Below, one piece after another: positions 57,601-64,000 of a stretch of DNA of 64,000 bases. The notes below the pieces were generated by a model. It was given only the letters and a program-made list of their open reading frames with translations, did not search any database and was not told the origin of the DNA. The stretch is from Diadema setosum. Lineage: Eukaryota > Echinodermata > Echinoidea > Diadematoida > Diadematidae. Made by a program: the position numbers and the translations under genes. The stretch is from the NCBI RefSeq assembly GCF_964275005.1, contig NC_092700.1:16400617-16464616 (forward strand), read 5' to 3'. Position 1 is the first letter of the stretch, and the number at the start of each line of letters is the position of its first letter.

Positions 57601-60600
57601 TGCAATATTTCTGTAACTTCTGATGTCAATTCCTGCTCTCAGCTACTGGACATGGCAGGGATCAGTTGCACATACATCTACAGCGCCCTCGACCAGGCTG
57701 CGAGGAAGATCAACGTGGCGAAGTTCGCCAACAAGAAAACCCGCATCCTCCTGGTCACGGACATCGCTGCCCGTGGCATCGACATCCCCATGCTGGATGT
57801 TGTCATCAACTACAACTTCCCCGGCAAGCCCAAGCTGTTTGTCCATCGTGTCGGTAAGTGGGGGAAATGCCCAAGTCTAGGGTACAAGGCTGTAATGAAG
57901 AGTTAACCGCCAACATGATGGCCACTATGCTGAAGATCATGAATGCGATCATTCAAGGGGGCGCTGTGGCATGTTGGATAAGACGCACGACTCCCAATTG
58001 GAGGACCGGAGTTCAATTTCCAGCCAGTCATTGGACAAGATGTTTTTACCCACAATGTCCCTCTCGACCCAGGTGTATAAATGGGTACCTGGCAATACTA
58101 GGGAAATAATAATGGCAGGGCCCTCTGGTAGAGCAGTGGCAACACTGAAGAGGCTACCCTGGATAAAGAAGACACTATCATAACCATGCACTCACAAATA
58201 TTGATCAATCATACAAAGGCACCCACATGTCTGGTTTGTAAATAGCCTCTTTATAGGCCATACTTGTTGAACTTCCTCTTTCTGAGACTGCTTGCCTGCC
58301 TGCTTGCATTAGAATAGAATACCAAATATTCTCGAGTGATACATTCCTTTGTATCTATTCCTAACTTCTTCATGAGTCTTCATACAGTTTCGTACAAGAT
58401 TGCAAATTCTGACCCACAATGTTTTAACCCGTTGAGGACAAGTCCCGAGTGTACTCAGGCAGGGTTCTATGGGAAATGCATGTTATAGCAAAATCAGTCC
58501 GTCCTCAACAGGTTAATGACTATAAACACTCATCAGTTTAAAAAAAAAAGAAAATCCAGTGTTTTTATGTCTCTACCTTTGTCGTATGCAGGTCGTGTAG
58601 CCAGAGCTGGCCGATCAGGTACAGCCTACTCTATCATTGCCCCAGACGAGCTTCCCTATCTCATCGATCTCCACCTGTTTCTAGGAAAAGACATCGCCCT
58701 GGTTAAAAAGGACAGCAAGATATCTGTGGAGGGTAAGAGAGCTTCAGAAGCTTCCATTCAATGGTTACCCAAAGTCAGAGGAGCACTATTACAGATTATT
58801 CAATACCTGAAAAGATTCTATCTATCTGATTGGTAATTGCTTATCATGTGACATGCAGTTAAAGTGCCATTGCACGCTGTCCCTGTTGAGCCATGCAATT
58901 TTTGTGAAGCAATTTTGGATATTACGTGGCTGATATCACCAATTTCCATTGGTTTCTATGTTAGGCTCACAATCATCTCATATTTTTTGCACTATAGCAC
59001 ACCTCTGATGTCACTTTGCAAATACTTTTCCCGCACACACTCAGTCAATTACTAGCATGCATTTTGTCACTCATTTGATTGTCGACAACTTCAGCCGACC
59101 ACATTTGTTTACAACTGACTCTACTGTACCACAATATTATGCAAATTTTACACTTTCTGAACAGACTAACTTTTCACTGGTCTGGAATTCCCCTTTGAAT
59201 ATCATAAGCATTGTATGCAGCATATGTGCTGGTGATGATGATAGCATTTAAATAGACTGATGTAAATTCTTCTCATTCATCCATTCGAAGTATAAGATCA
59301 ATAGTTGAATCAAGAAACTGGAATTCAACTCTCACTTGTGCTAAAAATTTATCACACACATGGGACCAGACCGTTTGCAGGATTCCAAGCTGTCTTTTGT
59401 GTGCTGGACAAGGTCCAGTGCACTCTAGCTCTTCACAATCTCGCACTATATAAGGGCCGTTCCATCAACAGGAGCATTATTCGCCCAAAGAAGCCAATTG
59501 ATAATTGGTGAAATGTCGCAACAAGTGAGTTTACTTCCTTTTTCTTGATTCAACTAATTATTGATCTCATAGCCTTAAATTTTCTGGTTTCTCTGACCCA
59601 GGAGCTGATGGTCACCTTGGCCGAGTGCCGCAGTCAGTAGTTGATGAAGAGGAGAGCCTGCTCAGGAACTACCACAAGCGCAGCACCGACCTGGCTGCCT
59701 TGACCCGGGTCGTCGGCAACGCCATGAAGCACTACCTCAGGTCGCGACCTTTGCCCTCCACGGCCAGTGTCAAGCGCTCCAAGGAGGTCGATCCCATAGA
59801 TATTGCCTACCACCCGTTGTATGGCAAGTATTCTCAAAATTTTTATACTGTAGCTGACTCGTTACATTCCTTCACAACCATATTTATTGTGAGTATTTGT
59901 TTGTTAGTTTGCTTTTTGGTGTTTGTTTTGTATTCGTTTTTTGGGTAGTTGTGGTTTCATTCATTTATTTGTTTGTTCTTTTGTTCATATGTTGGTGATA
60001 TCGGCTATTTTTCTTTCGGTTGTCCAAACTAATGAGTATCATATTCTTTAGAATAGATTTAGTAATTATTTAATGAGCATATGGCCACTTGCCAGACATC
60101 TCACCCCCGCAAATGTAAGCTTAATCGTCCAAGTTTCTCTAATAGCTATCTTGCAATTCATATAATATATAGACTACAGTTCCTAAGTTATAGTGACTTG
60201 TTGTGGCAGTCGATGGGCTAACTTACATATGTTTCTTCTGAACATTCTCCTTCCCTCATCAGGAATTCAAGACAGTGAGCAGGAGAGCACAAGAGTTCAG
60301 CTGGTAGACGAAATCAAACAGTACAAGCCACACTCCGTAAGCCTTACCTTGTATTCACTTCACTGCCTGTGGCAGATACTGTACTTTTTGCCTGGCTCCA
60401 TATTTACACAATATCTGTGTACTATGGTAGCATGTTGGACCATGTAGCTCACCATTAAGGAAGAAATTTTTTCAACAATGCCTTTTTAAAGGTACCAGCC
60501 CACATTTGCAAACCCACGAAAATCAAAACTGCATAAAACAGGTCCAATATGACTTCAAGTACAAGTTATAACAGTAACATACCTCACCTGTTGCTCTTTG

Positions 60601-63479
60601 TCTATACCATTCGATAAAAGAGAGAAAATCATCGTTTTAAAATCAATTTTCAAACCGGGTCAACCCGACCCAAAATCGAATTACGAGCGCGGGCTATCTA
60701 CGTACTAACTGCGACCAGCCCCAACTTGCAGCGTTGGGGCTGTGCCGTTTTCGCATTCAGATCGAGGAGTTGTACAAAACAGGTGCCGTTTCGGCACTAT
60801 ATTTCCTTAATATTTCAACAAAAACTACTAGGAATACTTACATGGGTCGATTAAACCGAAATGATTAATTTCGGCGACTGTTTGATGCATTTCATTGCTT
60901 ATGATGCAGAAAATGTTGTCTTATAATGCGAATATCTTCAGCTCACCGATGCTCACTGAAACTCACAATCACTTGCACAGGCGCACAGCATGCATGCAGT
61001 GCAGTGCATTGAGAGCATGCGTAATGCGTACTAATGGATATAGCAGCAAGTCTCTCCACTGTTGCACTAGAGCAGGCCGCTTATTACTCCTAAAAAAATG
61101 TCAAAAATTTTGCAGTTTCTAGATAAATGGGTGAGAAAAACAAAGTCGAAAAGGTAATGTATTAATTGTCACTGTGTTTATGACAGAAATTTAGCCATGC
61201 TTTATTTGTGAAGTCGCCGTGAATGTGACAGTGATTTTTGCTCCTGCTCAGCTGCGAGGTAGCCGCCAGGACCGTGCCTTGCGGCGCGGTCTCCGGGGCT
61301 AGCTACTAGTACGTACATGTAACTTACACATGTATCGCATGCAAGTAGTACGTACGTGGACCGGAGCTAGCGAGCGTTACATGCATGCATACGGTGCATT
61401 TTCATTTATTTTTATGAAAGTAATGGACTAATTGGAACGAAATTTTGCACAGGTGTTACTGCAATCATACCCAAACTCCATGCTAACTATGAGACCAATT
61501 GCTGCAGGTTTACAAATGTGGGCTAGTACCTTTAATGTTTGAGTAGCTTTCAAGTATTACCCCAAATGGGCATCCAATTGTCATTGTCATTTCATTTCCA
61601 TTTCCAACAAAAAATTATACACAATCCTAAACACAACGTACATGTAATTATCTGAATGAAAAGTATGCCAAACATTTAAATCGGCACATGAATTGTTATA
61701 TGATTTGATAAAAAAAGGTGTGAACAAAATCATATAGAATTATTTAAAGGACAAGTCCACCTTCATATACATGTGGACTGAGTGAATGCAGCAATATTTG
61801 TAGAACACGTCAGTGAAAGTTTGGGGAAAATCGGACCGTTTTAAAAGTTATGAATTTTTTAAGTATCCGCATAGTCACTGCTGGATGAGAAGACTACTAG
61901 AGTGTATGATGTCACATGCATACAACGATACAAGGAAAATTAAAAGAGAATTTCACAAAATTTTACTTTTTAAAAAAGGTGCACATTTCTCCGACATGTC
62001 GCTGACATATGTTAAGGGTAATATTATTCCCACTTGCCTTCTGAAAGAGGGAAGTCAAGTGTTCTTTTAGTATGCGAGAAAAGTGAAAATATCTTTAATT
62101 TTCCTTATACTTTCTTTATATCGTTGTACTCATGTGACATCACAAGCTGTAGTAGTCTTCGCATCCAGCAGTGACTAAGAAGAAACTTTAAAAATTTATG
62201 ACTTTTAAACGGATTGTCCGATTTTCCTCAAACTCTCACTGATGTGTTCTATTAATATTGCTGCATTCACTCAATCCACATGTCTATGAAGGTGAAGTTG
62301 TCCTTTAATGCAGTTGTGCTAAATAATGGGTAACTGAGTATGGCGTTGGAAATGGAGGGGACTGCTAAAAAAGCTTTTCCTTTGATGACTGGTGTGCCAC
62401 AGCAGCCTTGAGCAGCTAAGATTAATTGAAGAGAATATGATTTAAAAAAAAAAAATCATGTCAATGTGATGAGTATTCTACTGTATTCCTCCATGATGTG
62501 GGAATCTATTATTGAGGGATGTTGACCTTGGACACAAATAAATTATTGGTTTCCTCTTATACATCAGACCATCTTTGAGATCAACTCCACGGCCAAGAAC
62601 ATCGCCCATGGCATCATGAAGTCAAAGCGCAAACTTCACGGCAAGGTCATCAGCAAGAACATGCAGAGACTGGAAGGAAAGAAGCTGGAGGAGGCTGGAA
62701 GGGTCACCACGGCAACAGCCGACAATGATGAGAATGCCGAGGTATGCAGGGAGAGGCTTGGTTAAAGCATCTGTTGCATAGTGGTGACAGCTGTCATTTC
62801 TTACCCTTTGTGTTTTTGTGTCACATAGCTGCTTTTTAAACTCCCATGGATCCTCCAACTGTTGAACTGTAATGTAATCTTTTCTGAGTTTTTCCTGAAG
62901 ACCCAGCATTTGTTGATGGTGACCCTGGTCCAAGTTTGCTCATGCTTTCCAGATTTTCATCACTAAAGCTTTGCAAAATAGGAAAAAATGACTGGACTAC
63001 TTAACTGACTTTCTTAGGTGAAAGTAATCATTCATCATTTATGTTTTTGAATGAGAATATGATCTGCTTACTGTAATCAATATGTCTGGATCAATGGAAA
63101 GGTCAAAGTCAGTTTTCACAAAGAATTCTGCCTATTCCAGACAGTCAAATTGCGATGTATCTCACAAGCATCAGTGAGATGTTTAGTAATTTGGAGTTGT
63201 GCCATTTCTTTTTCTTTTTACCCATTAGCTTCCATGTTTTCAAAAGTTGAGGTTTCAGAGCCCATAAAACACAAGACCACCATGACAAAATTATCTTTAC
63301 ATTTTCACATGACTGCATCAGGAGGCATTCAGCGTTGTGATTGGGACGTCGAAGAAGAAGAAGGGAAAACCAAACGAGCATGGCACCAAGCAGAAGACTC
63401 TGCCATTCACTCAGAGTGCTGTCAGAGACAAAGATGTCTTCATCTCCTACACAGCTCCAGACAGACAGACTGAACAAGG
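51163..63479 (+). CDS. DDX54: DEAD-box RNA helicase DDX54 (DP97/Dbp10 family), C-terminus beyond window
   Basis: Thirteen exons: 51163-51279, 52570-52693, 53359-53429, 54260-54448, 54870-55057, 55916-56099, 56884-57015, 57643-57853, 58592-58732, 59602-59823, 60263-60336, 62568-62741, 63322-63479. They join in one frame of 661 residues. DDX54 is a nucleolar ATP-dependent RNA helicase in large-subunit rRNA processing; in mammals it also acts as a nuclear-receptor co-repressor. Motifs seen: SGGFQSMG before the Q motif ([10 protein letters not shown]102), Walker A ARTGSGKT 119-126, PTREL 153-157, TPGRL 202-206, DEAD 226-229, SAT 257-259, ARGID 378-382, [13 protein letters not shown] 403-415. The N tail is Lys-rich ([11 protein letters not shown]), likely a nuclear/nucleolar signal. 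Past the core, [10 protein letters not shown] and [19 protein letters not shown] fit DDX54. About 200 C-terminal residues are missing beyond the window. Intron 10 uses a GC donor. Confidence 0.97.
51280..52569 (+). other. DDX54 intron 1 with degenerate GTCCGTCAAATTTTTGACC repeats
   Basis: Between 51540 and 51760 the words GTCCGTCAAATTTTTGACCG and AGGGGTGCGTCA recur three to four times at spacing of about 45-60 bp. Near 51898 AATGCTTGCCAGAATCTGGC then AAGCA forms a short hairpin. No coding exon seen. Confidence 0.55.
52570..52693 (+). CDS. DDX54: DDX54 exon 2
   Basis: [18 protein letters not shown] then [19 protein letters not shown] and FQSM. The DTRALV...[12 protein letters not shown] block is diagnostic of DDX54. 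Acceptor tttcag, donor gtgaga. Confidence 0.94.
52976..53050 (+). mobile_element. tRNA-derived SINE head in DDX54 intron 2
   Basis: GGGATAGCCTGGTGGTAGTG (A-box-like) and GACAAGTTCAAGTCGTATGG (B-box-like) spaced as in a tRNA, followed by a T-rich run. No intact cloverleaf. Confidence 0.5.
53359..53429 (+). CDS. DDX54: DDX54 exon 3 (Q motif)
   Basis: [20 protein letters not shown] then QRK; F-KGI-KKGYK-PTPIQ is the Q motif. Acceptor gacag, donor gtaagt. Confidence 0.96.
53726..54186. repeat. 232-bp exact tandem duplication in DDX54 intron 3
   Basis: The sequence from GGCCTTGTATGTTGATATTA to GCAATGCTGTAGTGC occurs at 53726-53957 and again from 53958. I saw no difference between the copies by eye. 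It ends about 75 bp before the exon 4 acceptor. Confidence 0.93.
54260..54448 (+). CDS. DDX54: DDX54 exon 4 (motifs I and Ia)
   Basis: [20 protein letters not shown] then [13 protein letters not shown] and [20 protein letters not shown]. Walker A and motif Ia are intact. Confidence 0.97.
54575..54640. repeat. (AGT)n microsatellite
   Basis: About 20 copies of AGT/GTA in DDX54 intron 4. Confidence 0.95.
54655..54725. mobile_element. Remnant of the CTGTAAAAC-ended MITE
   Basis: GGCTCACAAAATTCGCAAAAAT and TATACAGTAT resemble the right-hand part of the copies at 8460 and 11660, with the expected CTCACAAAATTCGCGAAATT word. Confidence 0.45.
54870..55057 (+). CDS. DDX54: DDX54 exon 5 (GG, TPGR and DEAD motifs)
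   Basis: [20 protein letters not shown], then [17 protein letters not shown] and [11 protein letters not shown]. Acceptor actccag, donor gtgagt after AG of a split Arg. Confidence 0.97.
55916..56099 (+). CDS. DDX54: DDX54 exon 6 (SAT motif)
   Basis: [19 protein letters not shown], then [19 protein letters not shown] and [19 protein letters not shown] is strongly conserved in DDX54. Confidence 0.97.
56884..57015 (+). CDS. DDX54: DDX54 exon 7 (motif IV)
   Basis: [20 protein letters not shown] then [20 protein letters not shown] and [14 protein letters not shown] corresponds to motif IV. Acceptor attccag, donor gtgtgt. Confidence 0.95.
57643..57853 (+). CDS. DDX54: DDX54 exon 8 (motif V)
   Basis: [20 protein letters not shown], then [19 protein letters not shown] and FVHRV. 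ARGID is motif V and HRV starts motif VI. Confidence 0.97.
57955..58185 (+). mobile_element. tRNA-derived SINE, family S1, near-complete copy
   Basis: GCGCTGTGGCATGTTGGATA (A box) and CCGGAGTTCAATTTCCAGCC (B box) form the head. The body has GATGTTTTTACCCACAATG, GACCCAGGTGTATAAATGGG and TACCTGGCAATACTAGGG, shared with 2625-2815 (inverted). It lies in DDX54 intron 8. Confidence 0.8.
58424..58516. mobile_element. TTAACCCGTTGAGGAC-ended MITE (family E), 93 bp, copy 1
   Basis: It begins TTAACCCGTTGAGGACAAG and ends CGTCCTCAACAGGTTAA. The interior TCTATGGGAAATGC and AGCAAAATCAG is shared with 63498-63590. It lies in DDX54 intron 8. Confidence 0.88.
58592..58732 (+). CDS. DDX54: DDX54 exon 9 (motif VI)
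   Basis: [20 protein letters not shown] then [20 protein letters not shown] and DSKISVE. It completes [13 protein letters not shown]; the [14 protein letters not shown] block is typical of DDX54. Confidence 0.97.
58733..59601 (+). other. DDX54 intron 9
   Basis: AT-rich unique sequence; short open frames here are extensions or chance. No element recognised. Confidence 0.5.
59602..59823 (+). CDS. DDX54: DDX54 exon 10, GC donor
   Basis: [20 protein letters not shown], then [19 protein letters not shown] and [18 protein letters not shown] and RSRP-PS--S-KR-KE match the family. The exon ends TATG followed by gcaagta, a GC-AG intron; the frame joins only with this site. Confidence 0.93.
60263..60336 (+). 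CDS. DDX54: DDX54 exon 11
   Basis: [20 protein letters not shown] then KPHS, equivalent to the LQRLRLVDSIKNYRSRA region in human DDX54. Acceptor catcag, donor gtaagc. Confidence 0.9.
60486..61535. mobile_element. TTAAAGGTACCAGCCCACAT-ended MITE (family C), 1050 bp
   Basis: It begins TTAAAGGTACCAGCCCACAT then TTGCAAACC and ends GGTTTACAAATGTGGGCTAG then TACCTTTAA, inverted ends of about 28 bp. The interior is partly GC-rich (GCGAGGTAGCCGCCAGGACC-like, GTACGTACGTGGACCGGAGC) with GCATGCATGC palindromes. No coding frame recognised. It lies in DDX54 intron 11. Confidence 0.9.
61744..62308. mobile_element. TTAAAGGACAAG-ended MITE (family A), copy 2
   Basis: It begins TTAAAGGACAAGTCCACC and ends GAAGGTGAAGTTGTCCTTTA then A; about 565 bp, same interior as 22861-23422. 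It lies in DDX54 intron 11, about 210 bp downstream of the family C element. Confidence 0.9.
62568..62741 (+). CDS. DDX54: DDX54 exon 12
   Basis: [20 protein letters not shown] then [26 protein letters not shown]...VMR-KR is the conserved DDX54 post-helicase helix region. Acceptor acatcag, donor gtatgc. Confidence 0.93.
63322..63479 (+). CDS. DDX54: DDX54 exon 13 (last exon in window)
   Basis: [20 protein letters not shown] then [20 protein letters not shown] and [13 protein letters not shown]. Less conserved, but F-I-Y-APD-Q-E-G parallels FYIPYRPKDFDSERG in human DDX54. It ends in GG before gtgagt, so at least one more exon follows outside. Confidence 0.9.
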
Positions 63480-63497
63480 GTGAGTCTATCTTTCCCG

Positions 63498-63590
63498 TTA
63501 ACCCGTTAGAGACGAGTCCCACGTATACTCGGGCAGGTGTCTATGGGAAATGCGTGTTGTAGCAAAATCAGCCTGTCCTCAACGGGTTAA
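63498..63590. mobile_element. TTAACCCGTT-ended MITE (family E), 93 bp, copy 2
   Basis: It begins TTAACCCGTTAGAGACGAG and ends TGTCCTCAACGGGTTAA; identical length to copy 1 and about 80-85% similar by eye. It starts 19 nt after the end of DDX54 exon 13. Confidence 0.88.
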
Positions 63591-64000
63591 TAGTTGGGTA
63601 CCTAAGGGGGGGTCACCGTGCACCCCCCCAGGACTCCTCGAAACTTACATTTTCAGGATCCTCATGACATACCAAAACATAATCAAGATGTTAACAGGAA
63701 CGAAAAGTGGCTGTTGTAGGTGAAATTTAATGTATTCTATTGTTTTTCATAATTTCTTATGTATTTCTCTGTTTTTCAACTTTTTCAACTTTTGTTTTTT
63801 CTTTGTTTTTCTATTGGAAATTGTCACTGATCACTTTTCTACCATAATTAGCACAAAACTAATCAATGAAAATGATTAATTGTAAAAATAATCAGGTTTT
63901 CATGACTTTCATGACAGAGCACCTGTTTTCCATAGGAAATGTACACAAAAGCACAAAATTGTGCTTGTTTTGGGACGACATTCCGTTACAAAAATGGGCG
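63591..64000 (+). other. DDX54 intron 13, incomplete
   Basis: AT-rich sequence to the window end with no further exon recognised. Confidence 0.5.

Larger units (their letters stand above)
55058..57642 (+). other. DDX54 introns 5 to 7, no notable elements
   Basis: Intron 5 (55058-55915), intron 6 (56100-56883) and intron 7 (57016-57642) are AT-rich. I recognise no repeat family or extra exon. Confidence 0.5.

Noticed and set aside
57955-58030. tRNA gene candidate
   Set aside because: A- and B-box-like words are present, but the stems do not pair as a tRNA and the body continues into a repeat shared with 2625-2815, so it is a SINE.
1-64000. Retroviral, LTR-type or Polinton-type element
   Set aside because: No long direct terminal repeats and no polymerase, integrase, protease or capsid-like frames were recognised.

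Overview
This window is eukaryotic. It contains three intron-rich, protein-coding genes of animal type set in AT-rich, repeat-filled DNA with tRNA-derived SINEs, many small inverted-repeat elements (MITEs) and minisatellites. Every exon is bounded by consensus splice sites (GT-AG, with two GC-AG introns). The protein sequences and the abundant TGACCTTTGACC-type repeats suggest a marine deuterostome invertebrate, most likely an echinoderm. The species is my inference and is not proven by the sequence.

Layout. (1) 483-8844, plus strand: the last eight coding exons of an Argonaute of the AGO1/AGO2 (miRNA/siRNA) clade, covering nearly all of the PIWI domain with an intact D-E-D-H catalytic tetrad; its 5' part lies before the window. 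(2) 8845 to about 27000: no recognisable coding exon. It holds the AGO 3' UTR (end unknown), three local tandem arrays, two complete CTGTAAAAC-ended MITEs (one at 8460-8624 lies just inside the last AGO intron), a hAT-like MITE and elements that end in TTAAAGG. (3) 27285-38685, minus strand: a complete 11-coding-exon SLCO/OATP organic-anion transporter gene (711 residues, closest to SLCO4A1 in remembered family sequence), with a probable 5' UTR splice acceptor and a tentative upstream exon near 41013-41072. (4) about 41100-51150: an intergenic stretch with a 1.07-kb MITE carrying a minisatellite, many poly-G/poly-C tracts, a U2-snRNA-like fragment and a 986-bp foldback element that ends about 150 bp before the next start codon. 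(5) 51163 to beyond 63479, plus strand: 13 exons of the DEAD-box RNA helicase DDX54 (DP97/Dbp10 family), 661 residues in the window with all helicase motifs; the C-terminal part lies beyond the window.

AGO and SLCO are convergent; SLCO and DDX54 are divergent. The three genes have no evident shared pathway: one acts in small-RNA silencing, one in membrane transport and one in ribosome biogenesis and transcriptional co-regulation. I found no CRISPR array, operon or confident tRNA/rRNA gene, and no recognisable retroviral, LTR or Polinton-type element. The most interesting points are a 24-nt in-frame microexon in the AGO C-terminal serine-rich loop, an unusual GACGTCTC-palindrome repeat family found several times in SLCO introns, minisatellites and elements packed with nuclear-receptor DR1-like sites, a foldback element with YY1-like motifs at the DDX54 promoter, and several unrelated MITE families that share TTAAAGG ends.
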